64,000 bases of DNA from Planctomycetota bacterium (GCA_016719295.1 JADKAF010000001.1:3596001-3660000), one strand, 5' to 3'; counted from the stretch's first letter, positions 17,499 to 25,243 are shown. Notes: generated by a model not told the origin, from the sequence alone. Translations and numbers: made by a program.

Positions 17499-19568
17499 TC
17501 AGTGGTAGCTCCGCTGCGATTCGGGGAACGCGCTACGCCAGGTGGCGCGCCCGAGCGCGGCGGAGCTCTCGTCGTAGGTGGGCGGCGTGAAGAGGCCCTC
17601 GCGCTCCAAGCGGCGGCGCAGCGCGGGCAGGGCCGAAGCGGTGCGCGGGCCGAAGAGCTCTTCGAGCTCGCGCTGGATCTCGAGCAGCGTGCGGCGGCCG
17701 TCCAGGCGCTCGACGAAAGCGATGGTCGCTTCGTCGATCTCGAGGACTCGAGCGGCGCCGCTGCGCGGGTCGGTGAAGAGCAGCGCCTGCAGCGCGCGCG
17801 GCGAGAGCTGCTCCACGGCCTTGCGCGTGATCGTGCGGTGGAGGTCGTTCAAGTCGAAGGCGAACGCGCGGAGATCGACGTCGCTCGGGAGCCAGGGGGC
17901 GCTCTCGGCCACGTCCGGCGCGAACGGCCGGCGCGCGACCTCGGGCACGGAAGCGGCCGTCACGACGCCGACGTGGTGCAGCTCGGCGTAGGGCTCGCCG
18001 AAGTAGAGGTCGCGCACATCGGCGAGGAAAGCGCTCGTCCACGTGCGACGCCGGCGATAGAGGTGATAGCGGAGCTGCTCGCGCGCAAAGGCGCTGACAT
18101 CGGACCGATGCTCCCGCTCGCAGTGGTCCGCGACGAAGCGCTGCCAGAGCTGCGCAAGCTCCTCCACCACGGCGGGCGCGATGCGGTGCGTGTGCAGAGC
18201 CTCGATCGCCGCGCGTGAGTAGCCGATCTCGTGAGCGCGGAATGCCCAGTCCTCGATCACCTCTGCTGCGGGACGATCGATCCAGCGCGTCAGACGCAGG
18301 AAGAGGCTCTGGAGGAGGCGATGCCAGTCGTTGATCGCCTTCCCGGTCGCGACCTCGTCGCGCGTCATCGTGCTCGTCGCGAGCACCTCGTGCCCGACTT
18401 CAGGGTCGAACTCGATCTTGTAGCGCTCGACCTCGCTCTCGAGCGGCGTGCGCGGGAGGATCGCGAGGTTGAACGACTTGAGATCCGCGGGCCGCCGCGC
18501 GTAGGTCCAGGACAAGGTGTCCTTGAAGTCTTGGAGCGTGTCCTCGGGCAAGCCCAGGATCATCTCGTAGCTGGTGATCACGTTCGGCCGCCCCTGCAAG
18601 CGATCGAGCAAGGGAGCCACGCGCTCGGGCTGCCATACGCGCCGCACCGCGCGCATCGACCGCGGGTTCGTGGTCTGGATGCCGACGCCGAGGAACACGA
18701 GCGGCGAGCGCTCGAGCAAGCTGGTGAGCTCGTCGTCGAGGAGCGTCGGGAAGATCTCGATCCAATGCAGCGCGCGGAGATCGAGGTCGATCGCGAGCTG
18801 CAGCAGCTCCGCCGCGCGGTGCTTGCGATAGTTGAAGGTCGGATCGACATTGAAGAGCACCTTCGCGCCGCGTGCCGCGAAGTGCTCGAGCTCCGCGCGC
18901 ACGCGAGCGAGCGAGAACTCGTGGTAAGGCTGGTTCCGCCCGTAGTCGCAGAAGGAGCAGACGAAGGGGCAGCCGCGGGCGGTCTGGTAGAGCGCTCCCT
19001 GTCGGACGGGGTCGAGGTCCATCACGCCCGTGAGATACGGCGAGGGGAGCTGATCGAGATCGGCGAGATACGGGCGCGGCGCGGGCAGGAACGGCGTCCG
19101 CACCTTGCGTTGCCCGAGGCCTGCGATCTCCTCGAGGGAAGGCCCCTCGAGCCCTAGCTCCGCGCGCAGCAGCTCGCGGAAGGTGAGCTCGCCCTCGCCT
19201 ACGCCGACCCAGTCGACCTGGAGGTGCTGTCGCAGCACGCGCTCATAGTGATAGGAGACCTCGGGGCCGCCGAGCAGCACGCGCACCTGCGAGCGCCGGC
19301 GCTTCAGCTCCTGCATCGTGCGCAGCACGTCGGGCGTGTTCCAGACGTAGCAGGTCGCGGCGACGAGGTCCGGCTCCTCGGCGGCGATGCGGGCCGCGAT
19401 CTCCTCCGGCCCGAGCAGCGCGGGGTCGTAGCTGCGATGCACGATCGTCACGCGGGAGGCGATCTCGGGATCGGCCTGCGCGTAGGCGTGGAGATAGCCG
19501 AGCGCCAGGAACTGGCGCTGGGGCTGGTAGGGCGTCGCGAAGCTGATCGAGGCGAGGAGGACCTTCAT
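17499..19568 (-). CDS. B12-binding-domain radical SAM protein
   Basis: Protein of 689 residues with an N-terminal cobalamin-binding-like Rossmann domain (residues 1-150; LLGGPEVSYHYE), a radical SAM core with the 4Fe-4S motif CPFVCSFC (C200, C204, C207), then a helical region and a C-terminal PqqD/winged-helix-like segment (IDEATIAFVERLDGRRTLLE). Members of this B12-radical SAM group mostly methylate unactivated carbon or are of unknown function; no substrate can be read here. The ATG at 19568 has TAGAAT 9 nt upstream, so the mRNA may be nearly leaderless. No partner gene lies beside it. Confidence 0.85.
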   Translation of the reverse strand: MKVLLASISFATPYQPQRQFLALGYLHAYAQADPEIASRVTIVHRSYDPALLGPEEIAARIAAEEPDLVAATCYVWNTPDVLRTMQELKRRRSQVRVLLGGPEVSYHYERVLRQHLQVDWVGVGEGELTFRELLRAELGLEGPSLEEIAGLGQRKVRTPFLPAPRPYLADLDQLPSPYLTGVMDLDPVRQGALYQTARGCPFVCSFCDYGRNQPYHEFSLARVRAELEHFAARGAKVLFNVDPTFNYRKHRAAELLQLAIDLDLRALHWIEIFPTLLDDELTSLLERSPLVFLGVGIQTTNPRSMRAVRRVWQPERVAPLLDRLQGRPNVITSYEMILGLPEDTLQDFKDTLSWTYARRPADLKSFNLAILPRTPLESEVERYKIEFDPEVGHEVLATSTMTRDEVATGKAINDWHRLLQSLFLRLTRWIDRPAAEVIEDWAFRAHEIGYSRAAIEALHTHRIAPAVVEELAQLWQRFVADHCEREHRSDVSAFAREQLRYHLYRRRRTWTSAFLADVRDLYFGEPYAELHHVGVVTAASVPEVARRPFAPDVAESAPWLPSDVDLRAFAFDLNDLHRTITRKAVEQLSPRALQALLFTDPRSGAARVLEIDEATIAFVERLDGRRTLLEIQRELEELFGPRTASALPALRRRLEREGLFTPPTYDESSAALGRATWRSAFPESQRSYH

Positions 19569-19694
19569 CGCGGGGGCATTCTAGGATCCGCGGCGCGGTT
19601 CTCGACCCTTTGGTCCACGAGGAAGCTTGCTCCGGCGGCAGACCATTCGCGATCCTCTGCCTCGCAGCCTCCGCTCCACCCGCGTACGGGCGCC

Positions 19695-19907
19695 ATGAGC
19701 ACGACCTACCTCCACGGCACCACCCCCGCCGAGCAGCAGCGCCTCTCGCGCAGGCAAGAGCTCCGGAACGCGGCCGAGCTCGCGCGCTCCTCGCGCGTCC
19801 GGCGCGCGCAGCGGAGCGACGCGCTGCGCGCCCTCCTTGCGTGGCGCCGCGGCGCCCACGCGACGGTCTGGACCTCGATCCCGCTCGTCGAAGGACGGCG
19901 AAGGTAG
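19695..19907 (+). CDS. Small protein, possibly the stub of a methyltransferase
   Basis: A 70-residue Arg-rich frame that ends 5 nt before the sulfatase start. Its first residues, TYLHGTTPAEQQRLSRR, resemble the opening of a group of SAM-dependent methyltransferases (YxHGxxPxEQxRL). The rest shows no methyltransferase motif, so it is either a truncated remnant or a small protein of unknown role. Codon position bias is compatible with coding. Low confidence. Confidence 0.35.
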   Translation: MSTTYLHGTTPAEQQRLSRRQELRNAAELARSSRVRRAQRSDALRALLAWRRGAHATVWTSIPLVEGRRR

Positions 19908-19912
19908 CCCGC

Positions 19913-21391
19913 ATGAGCATGCAGTCGACATCGGCGTTCGCCCTCTTTCTCCTGCTCGCCGGCTGCGCTAGCGATCCGAGCCCGAGCACGCCGCCGCCGA
20001 CTCCCGCACCGCGCGCGCCGAACCTCGTCGTCTTCTTCGTCGACGACCTCGGCTACGCCGACATCGGCCCCTTCGGCGGCGCGACCCCGACGCCGCGCCT
20101 CGATCGCCTCGCGTCCGAAGGGATGCGCTTCACCGACTTCTGCGTGCCGAGCGCGGTCTGCTCCGCGTCGCGCGCGGCGCTGCTCACGGGCTGCTATCAC
20201 GTGCGCGTCGGCATCCACGGCGCGCTCGGCCCCGGCGATCGCCACGGCTTGGCACCTCGCGAGCTCACGCTGGCGGAGCTCTGCAAGCAGCGCGGTTACG
20301 CCACCGCGATCTACGGCAAGTGGCACTTGGGACATCTCGAGCCGCATCTGCCGCTCGCGCACGGCTTCGACGAGTTCTTTGGGCTACCGTACTCGAACGA
20401 CATGTGGCCGCTGCACCCGGACTTCGCGAACCTGCCTCCCGACGCGCAGGGACGGAAGCGCGGCTACCCGCCGCTCGCGATCTACGAAGGGAACGCGATC
20501 GCCGATCCCGAGGTCGATGGCGTCGATCAAGCGCGCTTCCTCGGCGATTGCACCGCGCGCGCGCTCGACTTCATCGAGCGGCAGGGCCAGCACCCGTTCT
20601 TCCTCTATCTGCCCTACGCGATGGTGCATGTCCCGCTCTTCGCCTCGGAGCGCTTCGCGGGGCAGAGCGGCCGCGGGCTCTACGCCGATGTGCTGCAAGA
20701 GGTCGACGATTCCGTGGGACGGGTGCTCGACGCGCTGGAGCGCGCGGGCGTCGCGAACGACACGCTGGTCGTGTTCACCTCCGACAACGGACCGTGGCTC
20801 TCGTACGGCGAGCACGCGGGCTCGGCGGGACCTCTGCGCGAAGGCAAGGGCACGATGTTCGAGGGCGGAGTGCGCGTGCCGATGATCGCGCGCTGGCCAG
20901 GGCGCATCCCGGCCGGTGCCACGTGCGACGAGCTCGCTTCCACGATGGATCTCCTACCGACCTTCGCGCGGCAGATCGGCGCGGAGCTGCCGGAGCACCC
21001 GATCGACGGCCGGGACATCGCGCCGCTGCTCTTCGGGGCGGACGGCGCGCGCTCGCCGCACGATTCCCTCGCCGGCTGGTACTCCGGCGGCGAGCTGCAG
21101 ACGATGCGCGATCGACGCTGGAAGCTCTGCTTCCCTCACACCTACCGCACGCTCGACGCCAAGGCCGGCGGCACCGGCGGCTCTCCTGCGGCATACAAGC
21201 AACGCCGCATCGAGCTCAGCCTCTTCGACCTCGCGAACGACCCCGGCGAGACGCGCGACGTCGCCGCGGAGCATCCCGCGATCGTCGCGCAGCTGGAGGC
21301 TGCCGCCGACGCGCTCCGCGCGGAGCTCGGAGACAAGCTCCGGAAGGTCGACGGGCCTTCGGTGCGGCCGGCGGCGCGCGTCGCGCGCTGA
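19913..21391 (+). CDS. Sulfatase, lipoprotein
   Basis: Type I sulfatase of 492 residues, hydrolysing sulfate esters, probably of polysaccharides. A lipoprotein signal ends LLLAGC (C18). The formylglycine motif is CSASRAALLTG, with C83 as the residue to be oxidised; position +2 is Ala rather than Pro, a known variant. Metal-binding residues appear in FFVDDLGYAD and FTSDNGPW, and GKWHLGH is conserved. The C-terminus has the usual family end (FDLANDPGETRDVA). No formylglycine-generating enzyme is encoded in the window. Such genes are typically abundant in Planctomycetota. Confidence 0.93.
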   Translation: MSMQSTSAFALFLLLAGCASDPSPSTPPPTPAPRAPNLVVFFVDDLGYADIGPFGGATPTPRLDRLASEGMRFTDFCVPSAVCSASRAALLTGCYHVRVGIHGALGPGDRHGLAPRELTLAELCKQRGYATAIYGKWHLGHLEPHLPLAHGFDEFFGLPYSNDMWPLHPDFANLPPDAQGRKRGYPPLAIYEGNAIADPEVDGVDQARFLGDCTARALDFIERQGQHPFFLYLPYAMVHVPLFASERFAGQSGRGLYADVLQEVDDSVGRVLDALERAGVANDTLVVFTSDNGPWLSYGEHAGSAGPLREGKGTMFEGGVRVPMIARWPGRIPAGATCDELASTMDLLPTFARQIGAELPEHPIDGRDIAPLLFGADGARSPHDSLAGWYSGGELQTMRDRRWKLCFPHTYRTLDAKAGGTGGSPAAYKQRRIELSLFDLANDPGETRDVAAEHPAIVAQLEAAADALRAELGDKLRKVDGPSVRPAARVAR

Positions 21392-21442
21392 AGGCGCCGA
21401 CGGCCGCCGCGCGCTTGCGGATCCGGATCGGCGGTTCCGCCA

Positions 21443-21488
21443 CCGGACCGAGATCTTCGGTCACGAAGGAAAGCGCCTTTCGGTCCGG
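21443..21488. repeat. Palindromic region with two alternative folds between sulfatase and secreted protein A
   Basis: CCGGACCGA (21443-21451) is the reverse complement of 21480-21488. Alternatively GACCGA-GATCT-TCGGTC (21446-21462) and CGAAGG with CCTT(T)CG (21464-21482) form two small hairpins. The folds exclude each other. It could terminate the sulfatase transcript. Confidence 0.5.
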
Positions 21489-21550
21489 AGTGCAGAGGCG
21501 ACGACGCCTCGCCTCTCCTCCACCCGACGCCTCGCACAGGACCCACGACC

Positions 21551-22018
21551 ATGCGCCTCTTCCGCACCCTCGCCGCTCTGCTCCTCGCCGCCCTCCCGGC
21601 CGCGCCCCTCGCCGCGCAGACCACCGGCTTCCCGTTCGTGAACGACCTCACGGTGAACGGCTCGTTCCCGGGCTCGACCTCCTGCAACCTGGTGAACAGC
21701 GTCGGCTCTCCGCACACCTACCAGATCACCGCCGCGCCGAGCTCGCCCGTCTTCCTCTTCTACTCGCTCTGCCCCTGCTCGGGCGGCTTCGTCCCGCTGC
21801 CCGCCGCCACCTGCCCGTTCCCGATGTTCCAGTCGATCGACGTGATGATCGCCGCGGGCTGCCCGACCTTCTCGTTCGGGGGTATCACCAACGCCGCCGG
21901 GGTCTACAGCATCACCTTCCCCGCGTCGTCGGCTCCGTTCCGCTTCTCCGTGCAGGGCGCCGTGGTCGGCACCTGCGGCGCGCTGCTCCTCACGCAGGCC
22001 TACGACGTCTGGATCTGA
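21551..22018 (+). CDS. Secreted protein A of a tandem pair, function unknown
   Basis: Secreted protein of 155 residues with signal peptide ending PLAAQ (about residue 22). The mature part is beta-rich with several Cys (STSCNLVNS, SLCPCSGG, ATCPFPM) and ends LTQAYDVWI. It is closely similar over its full length to the protein at 22235-22702, including both Cys-containing motifs and the C-terminus. I do not recognise a family. The conserved Cys suggest a disulfide-stabilised exported domain. The leader region is duplicated too, so both copies are probably expressed under similar control. Confidence 0.8.
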   Translation: MRLFRTLAALLLAALPAAPLAAQTTGFPFVNDLTVNGSFPGSTSCNLVNSVGSPHTYQITAAPSSPVFLFYSLCPCSGGFVPLPAATCPFPMFQSIDVMIAAGCPTFSFGGITNAAGVYSITFPASSAPFRFSVQGAVVGTCGALLLTQAYDVWI

Positions 22019-22027
22019 TCTCCAAGC

Positions 22028-22140
22028 AAACCGAACGTACGGTGCCAGAGCAAAATCCTCCGGTTACTAACCGGAGAGATGCTTGCTGGTTCAACGGCTG
22101 ACACCGTTGAGACCCTGCTCTGGCACCGTACGTTCGGTTT
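22028..22140. repeat. T-shaped palindromic element inside a terminator hairpin
   Basis: Perfect 25-bp inverted repeat: arms 22028-22052 and 22116-22140. The 63-nt centre holds two further hairpins. One is CTCCGGTT-ACT-AACCGGAG (22058-22076), extended by 3 bp past a bulged A at 22077. The other is TCAACGG-CTGACA-CCGTTGA (22091-22110), extended by 3 bp past a bulged G at 22111. Together they form a three-way junction. At the matching place after copy B the sequence reads ACCGAA-GG-TTCGGT; here ACCGAA and TTCGGT are separated by 97 nt (22036-22132). So the element looks inserted into, or grown from, the loop of a terminator-like hairpin. Confidence 0.85.
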
Positions 22141-22234
22141 CTCGGGTCACGCGCGGAGCCGTTTGCCGGTAGGGAAGGCAGAGGCGCAGTAGCCTCTCCT
22201 CCACCACCCGACCTCTCGTTCCGGATCCACGACC

Positions 22235-22702
22235 ATGCGCTTCCTCCGCACCTTCGCCCTGCTGCTCCTCGCCGCGTTGCCCGCCGCCCCGCTCGCCGCG
22301 CAGACCACCGGGTTCCCGTTCGTGAACGACCTCACGGTGAACGGGTCGATCCCGGGCTCGACCTCCTGCAACCTGGTGAACAGCACGGCCTTGCCGCACA
22401 CCTACCAGATCACCGCGGCGCCGCTCTCGCCCTGCGTGCTCTTCTTCTCGCTCTGCCCCTGCCAAGCCGGTGCGCTGCCGCTGCCGCCCGCGACCTGCCC
22501 GTTCCCGATGACGCAGTCGCTCGACCTCATGATCAACCCGGCCTGCTTCGTGATCCCGATCAACGGAGCGACGAATGGCGCCGGCGTCTTCAGCATCACC
22601 TTCCCCGCCTCCACCGTGCCGTTCACCTTCTCGGTGCAGGCCGCTGTCGTCGATATCTGCGGCACGGTCTCGCTGACCCAGGCCTACGACGTCTGGATCT
22701 GA
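22235..22702 (+). CDS. Secreted protein B of a tandem pair, function unknown
   Basis: Paralogue of the protein at 21551-22018, equal in length (155 residues), with the same signal peptide end (PLAAQTTGFPFVNDLTVNGS) and the same C-terminus (LTQAYDVWI). Differences are concentrated in the middle third, where A has IAAGCPTFSFGG and B has INPACFVIPING. A pattern of conserved ends with a variable middle may reflect diversification of a binding face, which is inference. No recognised domain. Confidence 0.8.
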   Translation: MRFLRTFALLLLAALPAAPLAAQTTGFPFVNDLTVNGSIPGSTSCNLVNSTALPHTYQITAAPLSPCVLFFSLCPCQAGALPLPPATCPFPMTQSLDLMINPACFVIPINGATNGAGVFSITFPASTVPFTFSVQAAVVDICGTVSLTQAYDVWI

Positions 22703-22712
22703 TCTCCAACCG

Positions 22713-22728
22713 GACCGAAGGTTCGGTC
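22713..22728. terminator. Short palindrome between convergent genes
   Basis: GACCGAAGGTTCGGTC, 7-bp arms around GG, lying between secreted protein B and the convergent esterase gene. It is probably a bidirectional terminator, with no T tract, and is homologous to the base of the large element after copy A. Confidence 0.5.
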
Positions 22729-22736
22729 TCTGGGGA

Positions 22737-23765
22737 TCAGGCGGTGATGTGGGCGTAGGCCCACGGCAGCGACACGTCGAGGCGGTAGTCGATGCCGGAG
22801 TGGTCGTCGTCGAACTCCTGATGCTCGTGCGCGATGCCGAGCGCGGAGAGGCGGCGCGTGAAGCGGCGCAGGCCGTAGTGCAGCAGGTACTGGTCGCGAC
22901 GCCCGCAGTCGAGGAAGAGCGCACGCAGGGAGCCCAGGCTCTCTTGCGCGCGCGGCGTCTCGATCGCGCACACGGGATCGAACGCGAGCCAACGCTCCCA
23001 GCGCTCCGCTACCAGCTCCGCGGTGTGCGGATCGACGGGCAAGCGGATGCCCTTTGGTGCGGAAGGATCGGGGTCGTAGCTGGCCCCCATCGCGAGGACC
23101 ATCAGCGCGTGGAAGTCGCCGCCCGAGAGCTTCGGCTCGCGCGCGAGCTTCGCGAGGAAGGTCTCGATCGAGCCGCCGTGGCGCGCGAGCACATCGAGCG
23201 TGGTGGCGAAGTCGCGCGCGTAGAGGAGCTCGAAACCCAGGTCGCCCGAGTGGCAGATCGCAGCCCCCCACTGCGAGCCGTGCCGCAGGGCATGCCACAG
23301 CGCGCCGTAGCCGCCGCTCGACTTGCCGAAGATCACGCGCCGCGCGGGCTCGCGGTGCACGCGATAGCGCGCTTCGATCGCGGGCAGCGCGTCCTCGAGC
23401 AGCCAGCGCTCCCAATGCCCCATGGCCGGTGAATCGACGTACTGATTCCCGCCGAGCGAGGTGAACGCGTCCGGTAGCGCGAGCACGACCGGACCCATGC
23501 GCCCTTCCGCGACGAGGCGCTCCAAGCGCTGCGGCAGCGTCTCTCCGAACGCCGACCACGCGAGGTACTTCAGGCCGCTGCCGGTGAACGCCGCGAGCCC
23601 CACGCAGAGTGGGTAACGCTGTGTGCTCGCGTCGTAGCCGGGTGGCAGGTAGACCGCGATGCTGCGGCGCGCGGGGTCGCCGAGGAGGTTCGACGCCAAG
23701 TGGCGGCTCTCGAGCTCGAAGTGCTCGACGCGACCACGAAGGGAGGAGAAGGAGTGAACGGGCAT
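22737..23765 (-). CDS. Esterase of the alpha/beta-hydrolase (esterase D-like) family
   Basis: Cytoplasmic alpha/beta hydrolase of 342 residues resembling PF00756 esterases. The sequence shows YLPPGYDASTQRYPLCVGL near the N-terminus, the nucleophile elbow FGKSSGGYGA (S149), and a late HSGIDYR that probably supplies the catalytic His; the acid is likely in the LDCGRRDQYLL region. No signal peptide is visible from ATG 23765. The substrate is unknown. A TAGGAT hexamer on the minus strand at 23833-23838 may be its -10. Confidence 0.82.
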   Translation of the reverse strand: MPVHSFSSLRGRVEHFELESRHLASNLLGDPARRSIAVYLPPGYDASTQRYPLCVGLAAFTGSGLKYLAWSAFGETLPQRLERLVAEGRMGPVVLALPDAFTSLGGNQYVDSPAMGHWERWLLEDALPAIEARYRVHREPARRVIFGKSSGGYGALWHALRHGSQWGAAICHSGDLGFELLYARDFATTLDVLARHGGSIETFLAKLAREPKLSGGDFHALMVLAMGASYDPDPSAPKGIRLPVDPHTAELVAERWERWLAFDPVCAIETPRAQESLGSLRALFLDCGRRDQYLLHYGLRRFTRRLSALGIAHEHQEFDDDHSGIDYRLDVSLPWAYAHITA

Positions 23766-23898
23766 CGCTGCTCGGCGAGAGTTGAGGGGAGCCGCGGCGA
23801 GCGCGCTCGAGAGGCGAGCGCCCACCTCGCGTATCCTAGGCCGACGAACGTCGCGCACCGAGCGCGAGTTCCTCGAACTCCAACCCGGGAAGCCATCG

Positions 23899-24153
23899 AT
23901 GTTCGAAGGTCTGTTCGGCGGCGGACGCAACGAGGCCGCGCGCCTGGAGCGCATGGAGCGGAAGCTCGATCTGATCCTCCGCCATCTCGGGCTCGCGACC
24001 GACGGCAAGGTCGAGCTCTCGGAAGAGGTGCGCGCGCTCGCCGAAGCGAATCACATGATCGCCGCGATCAAGGCGCTGCGCGCCGAGACGGGGCTCGGTC
24101 TCGCCGAAGCGAAGGCGGCGATCGACGCGCATCGCGCCGCGCGCGGGCTCTGA
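23899..24153 (+). CDS. Small protein with a ribosomal L7/L12 C-terminal-like domain
   Basis: Protein of 84 residues. It starts MFEGLFGGGRNEAARLERMERKLDLIL, a short coiled-coil-like helix. The C-terminal half, MIAAIKALRAETGLGLAEAK, is the hallmark of the L7/L12 C-terminal domain (KI.VIK.VR..TGLGLKEAK). It lacks the L7/L12 dimerisation domain and is not among ribosomal genes, so it is a stand-alone relative rather than the stalk protein. Role unknown. It ends 7 nt before the convergent sigma-factor gene. Confidence 0.75.
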   Translation: MFEGLFGGGRNEAARLERMERKLDLILRHLGLATDGKVELSEEVRALAEANHMIAAIKALRAETGLGLAEAKAAIDAHRAARGL

Positions 24154-24160
24154 CGCGGGC

Positions 24161-24793
24161 TCAGCTCGAAGGCGACGCCTCTCCCAGCGCCTGCGAGAGC
24201 GAAGCCAGCGCGCGGAAGAGGCGCGTGCGCGACGCCGCCACGCTGATGCCGAGCTGCTCCGCGAGCTCCGTGTGTGTGAGCCCGACCACCCGCGCGAGCA
24301 CGATCACCTCGCGCTCGTCGTCGGAGAGGCGATCGAACGCGGCCTCCAGCCGCTCGGCCGCCTCGTTGCCCATCGCCTCCTGGCTCGGCGAGCAGATCGA
24401 CGCGTAGAGCTGGCGAACGCCGCGGGTCGAGCGCTCCTCGTCGTGCATCGGCACTTCGCGACCCGCAGCGCGCTTCGCCGCTCCCCAGTACTCGGCGCGG
24501 TCGGCGATCTTGCGCATGGCCGTCGCGAAGAGCCAAGCGCGGAACCCCGCCTCGCCGCGGTAGCGGAAGCGCTCCACATTCTCCAGCACATCGCGGCAGG
24601 TCGACTGCACGATGTCGGAGGTCGACTCCTTGAGACGCATCGCCGGGCCGCAGCGCAAGCGCACATAAGCGCGGAGTCCGGGGAGGTTCCGCTCGATCAG
24701 CGCGTGCACGGCGGAGGCGTCGCCCGCAAACGCGCTCTCGATGAGCGCGTCGAGCTCTGGGGAGTTCGCGCTTCTCGAATCCTCGAGGGTCAT
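24161..24793 (-). CDS. ECF-type RNA polymerase sigma factor
   Basis: Sigma-70 family factor of 210 residues, of the extracytoplasmic-function type common in Planctomycetota. Region 2 contains ESTSDIVQSTCRDVLENVERF and FRAWLFATAMRKIADRAEYW. Region 4 has DRLSDDEREVIVLARVVGLTHTE and an HTH (ELAEQLGISVAASRTRLFRA). No anti-sigma gene lies beside it. It is divergent from a Ser/Thr kinase gene, a common pairing in this phylum that suggests control by phosphorylation. ATG 24793 gives the normal family length. Confidence 0.9.
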   Translation of the reverse strand: MTLEDSRSANSPELDALIESAFAGDASAVHALIERNLPGLRAYVRLRCGPAMRLKESTSDIVQSTCRDVLENVERFRYRGEAGFRAWLFATAMRKIADRAEYWGAAKRAAGREVPMHDEERSTRGVRQLYASICSPSQEAMGNEAAERLEAAFDRLSDDEREVIVLARVVGLTHTELAEQLGISVAASRTRLFRALASLSQALGEASPSS

Positions 24794-25243
24794 GCGTCGG
24801 CAACGGCAGAGAAGAGCGGCGAGACCGCCGGTCACTCGAAGCATACCCCAGCCCGACCCGCGGGAGAGCCGCGCGCCGGGAATGGCGGGGTCGCCGGAGA
24901 GATCGGTCGGCCGATGCCGTGATTCAACGACCCCTCGGTCGGAAGCGGAACCTCGCTGGCGAGACACGCGCATGGAACTCGCAGGGCCGATGGGAGAGCG
25001 AGAGCACGGTGAAGAGGAGCGGCGCCGGCCGAGCGGCAGCGCGCTGTCCCGCGCGCTCTCCGCTCTCTTCGAAGCTCACGCGACGAGCGCGAGGCAGGCC
25101 ACGAGCGCGGCGTGCGCGGTCATGCGGCGCGCGCCATCTCCGCACCACGTCGCTCGCGACGCGAGCCGCAAGGCGAACGCGATCGACGGTTACACTACGC
25201 CGGCGCCGGTGTCGGCGCCGGAGCCCTGCTCCTCCCATCGCCG
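24794..25243. other. Divergent control region of sigma factor and kinase
   Basis: 450 bp with no convincing gene. It should contain promoters for both flanking genes. On the plus strand GGTTACACT (25188-25196) is a candidate -10 region, followed by a strong hairpin; no good -35 was found. Confidence 0.4.
25200..25221 (+). promoter_or_regulatory. Leader hairpin before the kinase gene
   Basis: CCGGCGCCG-GTGT-CGGCGCCGG, a 9-bp perfect stem with a 4-nt loop, 22 bp upstream of the kinase ATG and just after the candidate -10 TACACT (25191-25196). It may limit translation initiation or be an operator. Confidence 0.4.

Larger units (their letters stand above)
21491..22140 (+). repeat. Tandem duplication, copy A
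   Basis: First of two homologous units, each made of a leader with a GAGGC hairpin, a CACGACCATG start context, a 155-residue secreted protein and a 3' palindrome. In copy A the leader hairpin is GAGGCG-ACGA-CGCCTC (21495-21510), and the 3' palindrome carries the large insertion at 22028-22140. Confidence 0.75.
22178..22728 (+). repeat. Tandem duplication, copy B
   Basis: Second unit of the duplication. The leader has GAGGC-GCAGTA-GCCTC (22181-22196) and a start context like that of copy A. The 3' end has the short palindrome at 22713-22728, without the insertion seen in copy A. Confidence 0.75.

Noticed and set aside
22028..22140. Integron attC site
   Set aside because: The ends do not fit the RYYYAAC / GTTRRRY boxes and the outer stem is perfectly paired, while attC stems carry extrahelical bases. 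No integrase is near.
22028..22140. tRNA or tRNA-like gene in the three-way junction
   Set aside because: The acceptor-like stem is 25 bp, there are only two inner arms and no T-loop or anticodon-loop consensus.
22028..22140. Group II intron in a terminator
   Set aside because: The insertion is only 97 nt and has no domain V-like motif or reverse transcriptase; only the choice of target resembles class C introns.
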